NCBI GenBank assembly: GCA_035559595.1
Contig: DATMBF010000011.1
Location: 1-64,000 of the forward strand
Length of the DNA stretch: 64,000 bases
Source of the DNA: DATMBF01 sp035559595
Lineage (GTDB): Bacteria > Bacteroidota > Ignavibacteria > UBA10030
Reading direction: 5' to 3'
In this document: one piece after another, positions 7,539-15,978 of the stretch
How positions within the stretch are numbered: the stretch's first letter is position 1
Layout: every line of letters starts with the position of its first letter
Translations under genes and position numbers: made by a program
The notes under the pieces: model-generated
Seen by the model: the letters and a program-made list of their open reading frames with translations, nothing else
Told to the model about the DNA's origin: nothing
Database searches by the model: none

Positions 7539-8726
7539 ATGCGTCCGAAGAATCTCAAAGGCCTCTCTCTCCACGAGCTTCAGGAATTCGTGGAGTCGCT
7601 TGGTGAAAAGCGCTACCGGGCTGCACAGCTCTTTTCCTGGCTCTACGGCAAGCGCGCTCAGACTTTCGACGAAATGTCCGATATTTCCAAGCATTTCCGA
7701 ACTATCCTCAGCGAGGCCGCTGTGATCGAGAATCTTGAGCTTGTTACGAAACAGGTCTCTGCCCTCGATGGAACAACCAAGTTCCTCTTCAAGCTTGCGG
7801 ATGGTTTAGTCATCGAAAGCGTTCTGATCCCGGCGGAGGAGGCATCACCCAGTGCAGGGAAACGCCTCACGCTTTGCATTTCCACGCAGGTTGGGTGTCC
7901 GCTCGACTGCAAGTTCTGCGCAACGGGTACGATGGGCTTCTATCGCAACCTGACCACCGGGGAAATCGTTGACCAGGTTCTTCAGGTCCAAAATCATAGC
8001 CCTCGACGGGTTACGAATATCGTCTATATGGGGATGGGAGAGCCGATGCTGAATTATGAGAACGTGATGAAGTCGGTCGAGATTCTGAATGCAGAGAATG
8101 GTCCGGCCATCGGCTCGCGACACATTACCGTTTCCACAGCCGGCTATGCCGACCGGATTCGGCGGATGGCAGACGAGGATCGGAAGGTGAAACTCGCACT
8201 CTCGCTCCATTCGTTGGATAACGAGAAACGTAACCTCATCATGCCGATCACCAAGAAATACAGCGTCCCGGTGCTCCTCGATGCTCTTCAATACTATTAT
8301 CACAAAACCCGTCGGCGACCGACGATTGAGTATATCTTGTTCGATGGCTTCAATGACACGGAAGCGGATCTCAAGAGTCTGATTGCCGTATGCCGGCGTA
8401 TTCCCTGTAAAGTCAATATTATTCCTTTTCACTCAATCTCCTTTACGCATCCGTCTGGCGTTGCGGCAACCCTCAAGCCGACTCCACGACTCCGCATGGA
8501 AGAGTTCGTCCAGCGCCTCCGCGATGCACATGTTACGGTGATGATTAGAAGCAGTGCGGGCGAGGACATTGATGCTGCGTGCGGTCAGTTGGCCGTGCGA
8601 GAGGAAAAAGGGAAACAGAAGTCAGAACTCGGAGGGCGGAGGTCAGCGAGCAGTGAACGCAAGCCGCGCCTGAAACCTCTGACCTCCGACGATCCGCCTT
8701 TATTTCCACTCCGGCAGACGAGTTGA
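7539..8726 (+). CDS. rlmN: 23S rRNA (adenine-2503-C2)/tRNA methyltransferase RlmN
   Basis: 395 residues. A radical SAM methyltransferase that methylates A2503 of 23S rRNA and, in several bacteria, A37 of tRNA. The radical SAM cluster motif C-x3-C-x2-C is clear in CPLDCKFCATG. MGMGEPMLN, the HITVSTAG segment and the catalytic Cys region AGEDIDAACGQL near residue 350 are all present. The family normally ends soon after AACGQL. Here about 40 extra residues (EEKGKQKSELGGRRSASS...) are encoded by DNA resembling intergenic spacer repeats, including a 10-bp inverted repeat. No ribosome binding site is evident, but a good promoter lies just upstream. Confidence 0.97.
   Translation: MRPKNLKGLSLHELQEFVESLGEKRYRAAQLFSWLYGKRAQTFDEMSDISKHFRTILSEAAVIENLELVTKQVSALDGTTKFLFKLADGLVIESVLIPAEEASPSAGKRLTLCISTQVGCPLDCKFCATGTMGFYRNLTTGEIVDQVLQVQNHSPRRVTNIVYMGMGEPMLNYENVMKSVEILNAENGPAIGSRHITVSTAGYADRIRRMADEDRKVKLALSLHSLDNEKRNLIMPITKKYSVPVLLDALQYYYHKTRRRPTIEYILFDGFNDTEADLKSLIAVCRRIPCKVNIIPFHSISFTHPSGVAATLKPTPRLRMEEFVQRLRDAHVTVMIRSSAGEDIDAACGQLAVREEKGKQKSELGGRRSASSERKPRLKPLTSDDPPLFPLRQTS
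8637..8688. repeat. Inverted repeat in spacer-like rlmN 3' tail
   Basis: CGGAGGTCAG (8637-8646) and its exact complement CTGACCTCCG (8679-8688) flank 32 bases containing GTCAGCGAG. The same 9-mer recurs twice in the spacer at 52281-52313. Confidence 0.7.
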
Positions 8727-8771
8727 CCGCCGATCTCTGAACACTACTATGCCCTAGAAAGCGATTCTCTC

Positions 8772-9422
8772 ATGCGTCTCATTCTCTTTGGACCACCAGG
8801 CGTCGGGAAAGGAACTCAGGCAAAACTCCTCACGGAGGAATTTGGCATCCCCCATATCTCGACCGGCGATCTCCTCCGCAAAGCCGTCGCAGAAAAAACT
8901 CCGCTTGGTATCAAGGCAAAGGAGTATATGGATGGAGGCAATCTCGTTCCAGACGAGATCATGATCGAACTCATCCGTGAAGTGCTCTGCTCACCGAAGG
9001 CTCAAAAGGGATTCATCCTCGACGGCTTTCCACGGACTGTCGCCCAGGCCAAGGCCCTCGATGCCCTCTTTGCTGAGATGAAGATTGATCTGAAGCGTGT
9101 CATAAGTCTTTCTGTAGAGCGGGAAGAGATCATTCGAAGATTGAGCGAGCGGCGGATGTGTAAGAAATGCGGTCGGATTTATAATTTGCAGCAGTTGGGG
9201 GGTGATAAACCTCGGTGTGAATTCTGCGGAGGAGAGCTAATCCAGCGTGATGATGATAAGCCAGAGACGGTTCGTCGGCGATTAGAGGTCTATTTACAGG
9301 AGACGGAGCCGCTTAAAGAGTTCTATCGAACCACAGGCAGGTTCGTTGAAATTGACGGCATGCGTGAGGTACCGTACGTCCACAAGGCGATCCTCGATAT
9401 TATTCTGAACCACAATTCGTAG
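8772..9422 (+). CDS. adk: Adenylate kinase, long form with Cys4 zinc LID
   Basis: 216 residues, catalysing AMP + ATP to 2 ADP in the cytoplasm. P-loop GPPGVGKGTQ at residues 7-16, the AMP-binding region STGDLLR, the DGFPRT motif, and a long LID with two Cys pairs (CKKCG and CEFCG), which implies a structural zinc. DDKPETVRRRL follows the LID as usual. It starts 45 bases after rlmN and is followed four bases later by the phosphodiesterase gene, suggesting one transcript. Confidence 0.98.
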   Translation: MRLILFGPPGVGKGTQAKLLTEEFGIPHISTGDLLRKAVAEKTPLGIKAKEYMDGGNLVPDEIMIELIREVLCSPKAQKGFILDGFPRTVAQAKALDALFAEMKIDLKRVISLSVEREEIIRRLSERRMCKKCGRIYNLQQLGGDKPRCEFCGGELIQRDDDKPETVRRRLEVYLQETEPLKEFYRTTGRFVEIDGMREVPYVHKAILDIILNHNS

Positions 9423-9425
9423 TTC

Positions 9426-10217
9426 ATGCAGCCCTATCAGCCGAAGCCGGCAGCGGGGAGCCCTCCCTACGTTATTGCCCACCGGGGGATTTCTGGAAAA
9501 GCTCCCGAGAACACCGTTGCTGCAATCCGTCTTGCCGTAGAAACACCCGGCATCGATATGATCGAACTCGATGTCCGCTTGTCGAAAGAGGAGGAGGTGA
9601 TCGTCCTCCACGACCGAACACTTCAACGGACCACAACAGGGAATGGTCGGGCAAGAACCTACACCGTGGAAGAACTCAAGCGATTTGATGCCGGCTCATG
9701 GTTCCATCCGAAATTCAATGCGGAAAGAATTCCAACTCTTCTTGAAGTCCTTCAGGTGGTGAACAAGAGGCGCTGGATAAATATCGAAATCAAATCGGAT
9801 ATGTTTTTCCGCGAACCGAGAGGATTGATCGAGCGGAAGGTTCTTGATGTCGTTGAGAGGTCGGAATACCGATCGCACGTTCTCATCTCATCATTTCATC
9901 ACGAGCTTCTTGTCACACTTCGTCAGATGGACACGTCGATCCCCCTCGGTGTTATTTACAATATCTACCGCGACTTCGGCAAAATGCCTTCGAAGCTTGC
10001 CGGTCAATGCAACGCGTCGGTGTTTGTTTGTGCAAAGCATGAGCTCACCCGCTCGATGCTTGCAGATGCGCGCCGTCACAACATCGCATCCTATGTCTAT
10101 ACCCTCAATTCTCCAAAAGATGTTCAAAAAATAATGAACTTGGAGGTTGACGGTATTCTGTCCGACAATGCCGATGATGTTGTGCGCCAAGTCAAAGGTC
10201 CGTTGGTTGCTTTTTGA
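9426..10217 (+). CDS. Glycerophosphodiester phosphodiesterase, cytoplasmic UgpQ type
   Basis: 263 residues without a signal peptide. It hydrolyses glycerophosphodiesters to glycerol-3-phosphate and an alcohol. The GDPD signature is complete: AHRGISGKAPENT with the catalytic His and metal Glu, MIELDVRLSKEEEVIVLHD with Glu/Asp metal ligands and the second catalytic His, and INIEIKSD. The C-terminal barrel end reads VYTLNSP..DGILSDNAD. It begins four bases after adk and is probably co-transcribed. Confidence 0.94.
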   Translation: MQPYQPKPAAGSPPYVIAHRGISGKAPENTVAAIRLAVETPGIDMIELDVRLSKEEEVIVLHDRTLQRTTTGNGRARTYTVEELKRFDAGSWFHPKFNAERIPTLLEVLQVVNKRRWINIEIKSDMFFREPRGLIERKVLDVVERSEYRSHVLISSFHHELLVTLRQMDTSIPLGVIYNIYRDFGKMPSKLAGQCNASVFVCAKHELTRSMLADARRHNIASYVYTLNSPKDVQKIMNLEVDGILSDNADDVVRQVKGPLVAF

Positions 10218-10281
10218 AGCGATCTTCCTCATATTGACTTCCACAATGGAGAATCTCTCTCAACATTATGGAGGTCATTCT

Positions 10282-11277
10282 ATGAAACTCTTTTGTACTC
10301 TGTGTATTGCTTTCGCTGTTGTTTGTGCTGTCGGCGTTGCATCAGGCCAGGATGATTTAGGAAAACAGTTGGGCAAAATTGCAGGAGAGAACGCCAAAGG
10401 ATATCTCACACCATTCCTTTCGCCGATCGGTGCCGGCTTTAACAGTGGGTTCTATCATTCGGCCGAGCTCCACGGCGTTCTGGGTTTCGACATCGGTGTC
10501 AAGGCTGCGCTGATCACCTTGGGGGACGAAGACAAGGTTTTCGATTTTGTCCTTCCATCGACTATCAGCTACAGCAGTGGTACGGGGCCGTCGGCAACGC
10601 TCACTGCAGGAGCAGACTACGACCAGATTGTGACAGGGGCTCCGACTGCGGTCGGAGCGAAGGTGGGTAAAGAGGTCAAAGTCAAACAGACTTCCTCGCA
10701 GGTTGCGTTGCGAGGGCAGACGATCTTCACGACGCCACAAGGGTTTGACCTTTCGGGAGTTGCAGTGATTGTTCCGCAGGCTTCAATCGGACTACCTCTC
10801 GGTCTAGAGGTAACCGGTCGCTTCATGCCGACGCTGAAGCTTGGCGATGTGGGGAAGTTGAACGTCATGGGCTTTGGCTTGCGGCATGACATCGATCAAT
10901 ACATCCCCTTGCTTCCGCTCGATATTGCCGTTCATTTTGCCACGCAGAAAATGACCATGTCGGACAACAGCGACAAGGATATCATGTCGCTGAGCGCGAC
11001 GGCATTCGGCGCTGAAGTCAGCAAAAAGCTCCTGTTTATTACGGTCTACGGCGGGTTCCAGATTGAAAGCTCAACCTGGACCGTTGAACCCTATCGCTAC
11101 ACCGATCTTTCCACCAACGCAACCGTCGAAATCAAGGGGCTGGAGGTCAAGGGCAAAAACAAAAGCCGCTTCCATGTCGGTGCTCGCATGCTGTTACTCT
11201 TCGTCAATGTGCATGCGGACTACTCCTTCTCCACGCATCCGGTGCTCACGGCTGGAGTCGGAATCTCTTTTCGATAA
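10282..11277 (+). CDS. Exported DUF6588-like outer-membrane-type protein
   Basis: 331 residues. I chose ATG 10282 because GGAGG precedes it and a perfect signal peptide follows (MKLFCTLCIAFAVVCAVGVASGQ); the frame is open 135 bases further upstream but that part is not plausible. The mature protein starts with YLTPFLSPIGAGFNSGFYHSAELHGVLGFD (in part), a segment typical of DUF6588 proteins of Bacteroidota. It continues with alternating beta strands ending in an aromatic-Arg terminus (GVGISFR), as for outer-membrane barrels. Function unknown. A strong terminator follows. Confidence 0.78.
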   Translation: MKLFCTLCIAFAVVCAVGVASGQDDLGKQLGKIAGENAKGYLTPFLSPIGAGFNSGFYHSAELHGVLGFDIGVKAALITLGDEDKVFDFVLPSTISYSSGTGPSATLTAGADYDQIVTGAPTAVGAKVGKEVKVKQTSSQVALRGQTIFTTPQGFDLSGVAVIVPQASIGLPLGLEVTGRFMPTLKLGDVGKLNVMGFGLRHDIDQYIPLLPLDIAVHFATQKMTMSDNSDKDIMSLSATAFGAEVSKKLLFITVYGGFQIESSTWTVEPYRYTDLSTNATVEIKGLEVKGKNKSRFHVGARMLLLFVNVHADYSFSTHPVLTAGVGISFR

Positions 11278-11290
11278 TCGCCCCGTTTTC

Positions 11291-11321
11291 TTGCACACCG
11301 CACCATCGATGCGTATATTAT
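11291..11321 (+). promoter_or_regulatory. Promoter TTG-N20-TATATTAT for the TPR/pseudo-CHAT gene
   Basis: TTG at 11291-11293, 20 bases, TATATTAT at 11314-11321. It overlaps the terminator of the upstream gene. A start site near 11327 would fall inside the left arm of the terminator stem. Confidence 0.45.
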
Positions 11322-11355
11322 CCCGTAGCTGTTCACTCGGCTACGGGATTTTTTT
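11322..11355 (+). terminator. Rho-independent terminator directly abutting the next start codon
   Basis: Perfect 8-bp stem CCCGTAGC (11322-11329) / GCTACGGG (11340-11347), then A and seven T (11349-11355). The ATG of the next gene is at 11356, with no base between. Confidence 0.9.
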
Positions 11356-13974
11356 ATGCCATTGATTCGCTCCATTCCTTTTCTGCTTATCGTTCTTCTT
11401 GCCATCGGTTGCGACTCCGAAGAGGTGCCGGCCGACACCGCCGAGCTGTTCGACAAAGCTGTTTCGCTGTTTGAAGAAGAATCCTACCGCCAGGCAGAAA
11501 TGCTCTTTACGCAGGCTCTGGTGAGGTATGAGCAGGCGGGGGCGCTTCCATCAATGGCAGTAACAACGGGTTATTTGGGGAGAATCGGTTTGGCGTTGGG
11601 TGAATTCGGACCCGCGATCGAACACCTCGAGCAGGGGGTTCGCTATGCAGCAAAAGCGAATGATTTTCGCGAGGAGATGAGACTGCAGGTCTTCCTCGGA
11701 AATATCTATCGCGAGATGGGAGAGTATGATGAGGCTGTTCGGCGCTATAAGACCGTTCAAGCATTAGCCGTGGCGTTTAATGATGGGGAGACGAAGGCTG
11801 AGACGGATTATGACATCGCCCTCACGGCATTCTACGACCAGCAGTTTGCACGGGCGCGAGAACACTGTGAGCTCGCCGTGACGCATTATCGAACTGCGCC
11901 AAACGTGGATAAAGCGGCTCAGTCGTTAATGCTTTTGGGAGATGTATTTGTTCAACAGGGTAAACATCCCGAGGCGCTGAACATCTATCGGCAGGCCGCG
12001 AGCACCGCCGCCCAAGGGTCCGATCCGCTCATCGCGGCAAAGATTCGACTGAGTCTTGGTCGATTGTACCGACTCAACAACAACCCTCAATCTGCCCTGC
12101 AGCAGTTTCGTGAAGCCGTCAATGAACTCAGAGCGAAGCGTATCGGTCGGCCGTATGAGGCGATCCTCCTTTTTGAAATCGGCAATATCTATTTTCACTC
12201 GGGTCAATATGAGAATGCCAAGCGGTTCTATACTGACGCATCTGCAGTAGCCCGCGCATTGGGAGATCGCATTAGCGAAAACCTCTACTACCTTCTCATC
12301 ATACAGTGTAATGAACGCCTGGCTCAAGCCGATCGCTCAGCATCTGCCGCGGAGAGAGTGGCGCGAACGTATCGTCAGCTCACCGCGAGATTCGCCGAAC
12401 ATCAATATCGAACGGGAGAAGTCTTAACCTACGTAAAGGCCGCGATGCTCTATGAGCAGTCCGGACTCTTGACGACAGCGCGCGAGATGTATTTGAAAGC
12501 ACTTGCATTGATTGAGGATCGGCAGAATGATTATGCTTCACAGGAGTTTCATGCACCGATCATACGCGAGATCAATATTCCGTTCAATGGACTCCACAGG
12601 CAGTTAGCCGAGGTTTTCGTGAAGATCGGATCGCCCGGTGAAGCGCTTGCCGTTTTGGACCGTGGTTCAATGCAAAATTTCCACGCGATGCTGCAGCGAT
12701 CGAACCCAGCTATCCGTCACCCGCAGCTGAAGGACGATGTTGAGCGCGCACGAACGCTTTTGAAGGAGCTCCGGCGCGCCGAGGTTGAATTGACGGCGCT
12801 GTTAGCCTATCGCCAGCGAACGGCGACGACCCAGCGCGTCAACCGCCTGCGGCAGGAGATCGCCCAAAAAAGAACCGAACTGACAAGAATCGGTGAGCGA
12901 ACCATCTCGTTGCACCCGAACTACGAGCCGCTCCTGAAGCCGGGAAGAAGTCGTTTGGTGGAACTCCAGAGTCACATCCCCCGCGGTACACTGCTGGTGC
13001 AGTTTCTTCCGACGGATAGCCAACTAACAATCTTCGCACTTTCAAGAAGCCGTTTTGAAGTCAAGACATCCCCTATCACCAGGCGGGTGCTGGGAACGCT
13101 GATGGCCGAATACCGGCAGCTCCTTCACGATCCCCGCGTGTATGCCGGCTCGGCCGGCGAGGAAAGCATCCCCGTGATGACTCGGTTTGCCAATCTTTCC
13201 ACGGAGTTGTACGACCACCTCATACGCCCCGTTGAAACGCTGCTTGATCGAAATCTGGTGATCATTGCGGATCAAATGTTTGAAGGATTCCCACTTCATG
13301 CGCTTGAGCGACAGGATGCGGCCGGCGTAAAATACCTGGTTCAGATGACGAGTGTGGACTATCTTCCCTCCCTTTCCTCGCTCCGCTACAAGACCTTATC
13401 GGCGATGAGGATCCGGGACATTGTTGCGGTGGGAAATCCGACCGGCAAGCAATGGTCGATCGATTATGAACTGAGGGATATTCGAAGCTTCTTTAAGGAA
13501 GCGAATATCGTTATCGGGCTTGAAGCTTCCTGGGAAACGCTTCGGAAGATGCGGGGAGATGTGCTGCAGCTTGCGACGGAATTTATGACAGATGAATCTC
13601 AAAGACCGTGGGGATCGATACTTCTCTCCGACGGACAAACGCCCGAGCGATCCTCCCTTGTTCCTTTCGAAAGACTTTCAGAAGTTGCTGCCTTTCCTGT
13701 TGTCTATCTCTCCAATCAATCAGGCTCGGGGATGGGACTCTCGGCAATCCATGCCCTTCTGCTCAGGATGAACGGTACGTCGGATGTTTTTTTCAATGCG
13801 TGGTCGGCAGACCGAAAAGCAGGAAAGTTCTTCAGTGAGTACTTTTACACGTATCTCTCGAACGGACTTGCGCCGGGCGACGCTTATCGACAGGCACTCT
13901 TGAGTCTCATCAAGACAAGAGAAGTGAACCATCCACGTTCGTGGGGACAGTTCTTTCACTACGGAGTGGGGTAG
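11356..13974 (+). CDS. TPR lipoprotein with catalytically degenerate CHAT domain
   Basis: 872 residues. A lipoprotein signal (SIPFLLIVLLAIGC, Cys about residue 19) is followed by roughly eight TPR units (to about residue 430), a helical linker and a C-terminal CHAT domain (about 540-872). In active CHAT proteases the dyad lies in [LV]HIATHG and LSACETG. Here the aligned segments are LQLATEF (Glu near 742 replaces the catalytic His) and YLSNQSGSG (Gln near 788 replaces Cys). The rest of the fold, including FFNAWSAD and RQALLSL, is kept. It is therefore probably a non-proteolytic scaffold or receptor at a membrane surface. Start: no ribosome binding site; the signal peptide decides it. Confidence 0.85.
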   Translation: MPLIRSIPFLLIVLLAIGCDSEEVPADTAELFDKAVSLFEEESYRQAEMLFTQALVRYEQAGALPSMAVTTGYLGRIGLALGEFGPAIEHLEQGVRYAAKANDFREEMRLQVFLGNIYREMGEYDEAVRRYKTVQALAVAFNDGETKAETDYDIALTAFYDQQFARAREHCELAVTHYRTAPNVDKAAQSLMLLGDVFVQQGKHPEALNIYRQAASTAAQGSDPLIAAKIRLSLGRLYRLNNNPQSALQQFREAVNELRAKRIGRPYEAILLFEIGNIYFHSGQYENAKRFYTDASAVARALGDRISENLYYLLIIQCNERLAQADRSASAAERVARTYRQLTARFAEHQYRTGEVLTYVKAAMLYEQSGLLTTAREMYLKALALIEDRQNDYASQEFHAPIIREINIPFNGLHRQLAEVFVKIGSPGEALAVLDRGSMQNFHAMLQRSNPAIRHPQLKDDVERARTLLKELRRAEVELTALLAYRQRTATTQRVNRLRQEIAQKRTELTRIGERTISLHPNYEPLLKPGRSRLVELQSHIPRGTLLVQFLPTDSQLTIFALSRSRFEVKTSPITRRVLGTLMAEYRQLLHDPRVYAGSAGEESIPVMTRFANLSTELYDHLIRPVETLLDRNLVIIADQMFEGFPLHALERQDAAGVKYLVQMTSVDYLPSLSSLRYKTLSAMRIRDIVAVGNPTGKQWSIDYELRDIRSFFKEANIVIGLEASWETLRKMRGDVLQLATEFMTDESQRPWGSILLSDGQTPERSSLVPFERLSEVAAFPVVYLSNQSGSGMGLSAIHALLLRMNGTSDVFFNAWSADRKAGKFFSEYFYTYLSNGLAPGDAYRQALLSLIKTREVNHPRSWGQFFHYGVG

Positions 13975-14005
13975 TGGGAGGGGGTCGTAAGACGCAGGGA
14001 GGGGG

Positions 14006-14893
14006 TTAGAAATCGCGGCGGCGGACTTTGACGCTACCGAGTCCTGACTCGACCTTGACAGTAAGTCTCTTGTCTGAATCCGCGTATGAAGGGGTTTCGT
14101 ACACACCCTTCTTTGTCTTCACAAACCCATCATCGATATCAAAGGAGGAAAGCCAGCTGTCGTCGTAAACGACACGGGCCGGAACTTCGTCCGGGATAAT
14201 GATCGTGACTGCTCCTAATCCGACCTCGATATCGACCTCTGCGCTTTGCTGTAGTTTCCCCCCAAAGTCAAGTTTGTATGCTCCAACCCCTCCCTCAAAT
14301 TTCAGTTTGCGGAAGTTCGTGTTACAGAGGTTTTGACCGGAAAACTTGCTGACGCCTGACTCGATAACGAATTTCTCAAGCGGGATCGGATTCGGTTTCT
14401 CGCAAATCAACTCTGCCGAGCTTGCGCCTGACGAAAGCGTCAAAGCCTGCACGTGCATACCGGTAAGGTCGATGATCCCTTTTCCCGCGCCGAGTTCGAT
14501 ATTGAACGAAAGCGGAATCGAAGGGGTAAACTGCATGTACCATTTCTTCCCGGCATCGCGGCGGTCGCTGTCCCGCCCGTGACCATCACGTTTCTTCGAA
14601 CGGCGTCGGTCTTTCGATTCGATTCGCAGCTTCCCTTTTCCTTCATTCACCCGATAGGAGAAATCGAGGCGCTCATCGTCTTCAAAGTCCTCTTCATACT
14701 CGACGATGGCAATTTTCTCTTTAACACCCTTGCTGATGTGGAGCGTCCCAAAACTTACGTCAATGGTGACGGCAACTTCGCGCTCACCTGAACTCGAGAT
14801 TTCGCGGCGGGATAAGTCCTGCAAAGGATCAGCGGCTGCGACCGACAGAACAACCAAAACGAAGAGAGCGATATGAATTGATTTCAAGGCCAT
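14006..14893 (-). CDS. Secreted toast-rack/DUF4097-like protein
   Basis: 295 residues with a signal peptide (ALKSIHIALFVLVVLSVAAA). After a charged region (KDRRRSKKRDGHGRDSDRR, about residues 95-115), the chain reads as a right-handed beta-helix of the toast-rack/putative-adhesin type: short strands with regularly spaced Gly and hydrophobics (LSSGASSAELICEK, FEGGVGAYKLDFGG, VEVGLGAVTIIIP, VESGLGSVKVRRR). These proteins often sit next to ECF sigma factors or LiaF-like stress systems. Here it follows the sigma gene by 135 bases on the same strand and may be part of an envelope-stress regulon. Confidence 0.8.
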   Translation of the reverse strand: MALKSIHIALFVLVVLSVAAADPLQDLSRREISSSGEREVAVTIDVSFGTLHISKGVKEKIAIVEYEEDFEDDERLDFSYRVNEGKGKLRIESKDRRRSKKRDGHGRDSDRRDAGKKWYMQFTPSIPLSFNIELGAGKGIIDLTGMHVQALTLSSGASSAELICEKPNPIPLEKFVIESGVSKFSGQNLCNTNFRKLKFEGGVGAYKLDFGGKLQQSAEVDIEVGLGAVTIIIPDEVPARVVYDDSWLSSFDIDDGFVKTKKGVYETPSYADSDKRLTVKVESGLGSVKVRRRDF

Positions 14894-15028
14894 CGCTAAG
14901 GTATGATGCTGCTTGATCTTACGGAAAAAGAACGAGGGAGTTGCGGGAATTGAAACAGCATGCTCCTAACGACTTCCCCCCCCCTTTTTTCATCATTTTT
15001 GGACTTTCCCAGCTCTTCATCGCAGCGT

Positions 15029-15730
15029 TTAGTAGTTCCGCAGCTTGTCTCGCAGGTATTTATTGAGCATTTCCCGAGCCCGGAAGATATGAGCTTTAAC
15101 GGTTCCAAGGGGTAACTTCAGGAGATCGGCGATCTCCTGGTATTCTTTCTCTTCCCGATGGCGTAGAATGATGACCTGACGGTATTTTGGCGGAAGGGAG
15201 TTAATGGCTTCTTCGAGGAACTTTCTCCGCTGTGTCAAGATCATCTCGTTATCGGGAATGAAACTTGTGTCAGGCAGCTCGAAGGACATATCGCCATCAG
15301 TCGATTCCATCGGTTTGTTGATCGACATCGTCTGCAATTTCTTTCGTCGCAGATAGTCGATACAGTTGTTGGTCGCAATCTTGTAGAGCCAGGTCGAGAA
15401 CGCATACTCGTCGTTGAAACTGGAGAGCGAGGTGAAGGCTTTGATGAAGGCCTCCTGCGTCAGGTCTTCAACTTCATCTTTGTCCCGGATCATCCGGTAG
15501 ATCAGATTGTAAATCGCTTCGTGATACTTCTGGCGAAGTCGGCCGAACGCATTCTGGTCGCCATTGAGTGCGCTGCGAATGAGTTCCGAGTCTTCGTTGC
15601 GGGAATCAATCCGTTTCTGATCGAATTTGACGATGGTGGGGGCAGGAGCGGTGTGCTTTGCAGTGTCTCGTCTTTTCTTGGGCTTCTGTGCGCGACTTGA
15701 ACCGCGTCGGGGAGAGGATCGTTGATGCAC
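15029..15730 (-). CDS. ECF-type RNA polymerase sigma factor
   Basis: 233 residues. Region 2 (about 55-125) contains YNLIYRMIRDKDEVEDLTQEAFIKAF (in part) and the -10 recognition WLYKIATNNCIDYLRRKK. Region 4 (about 165-225) has LPPKYRQVIILRHREEKEY and the helix-turn-helix EIADLLKLPLGTVKAHIFRARE. An unusual N-terminal extension of about 45 residues is rich in Arg/Lys (RSSPRRGSSRAQKPKKRR). The start is GTG; no other start is seen in frame before region 2. No anti-sigma gene is adjacent, but a toast-rack protein gene follows. It is divergent from tmk. Confidence 0.93.
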   Translation of the reverse strand: MHQRSSPRRGSSRAQKPKKRRDTAKHTAPAPTIVKFDQKRIDSRNEDSELIRSALNGDQNAFGRLRQKYHEAIYNLIYRMIRDKDEVEDLTQEAFIKAFTSLSSFNDEYAFSTWLYKIATNNCIDYLRRKKLQTMSINKPMESTDGDMSFELPDTSFIPDNEMILTQRRKFLEEAINSLPPKYRQVIILRHREEKEYQEIADLLKLPLGTVKAHIFRAREMLNKYLRDKLRNY

Positions 15731-15925
15731 TGTGCTGGCGGGTGAGATCTCAGTCGGTACGATGTGTTGACATTCTTCGCTGAATCATAATACGGAAAAA
15801 ATCGGCGTGCCGCAAACGGAACCATGATTGTCATGATTTTCTCTCAAATGCCATGATGAGGCTGAAATGAGGTTGGCATCGTGATTAGGGATTGACTGAT
15901 GGTGATTCGATGCTTTGTGTCGTGG

Positions 15926-15956
15926 TTGCAAAAGAAGGCGATTATCCTTACTTTGC
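15926..15956 (+). promoter_or_regulatory. Promoter TTG-N20-TACTTTGC for tmk
   Basis: TTG at 15926-15928, 20 bases, TACTTTGC at 15949-15956, 22 bases before the tmk ATG at 15979. It lies inside the longer open frame that begins at 15892, which argues for the shorter start. Confidence 0.55.
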
Positions 15957-15978
15957 CCAAGCAGATATCAACGGCTCT

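Noticed and set aside
10147..10281. Longer start for the DUF6588-like gene
   Set aside because: It would overlap the phosphodiesterase gene and bury the signal peptide; GGAGG marks ATG 10282.
15892..15978. Longer start for thymidylate kinase
   Set aside because: The extra 29 residues are not part of the family, and a good promoter lies inside them.
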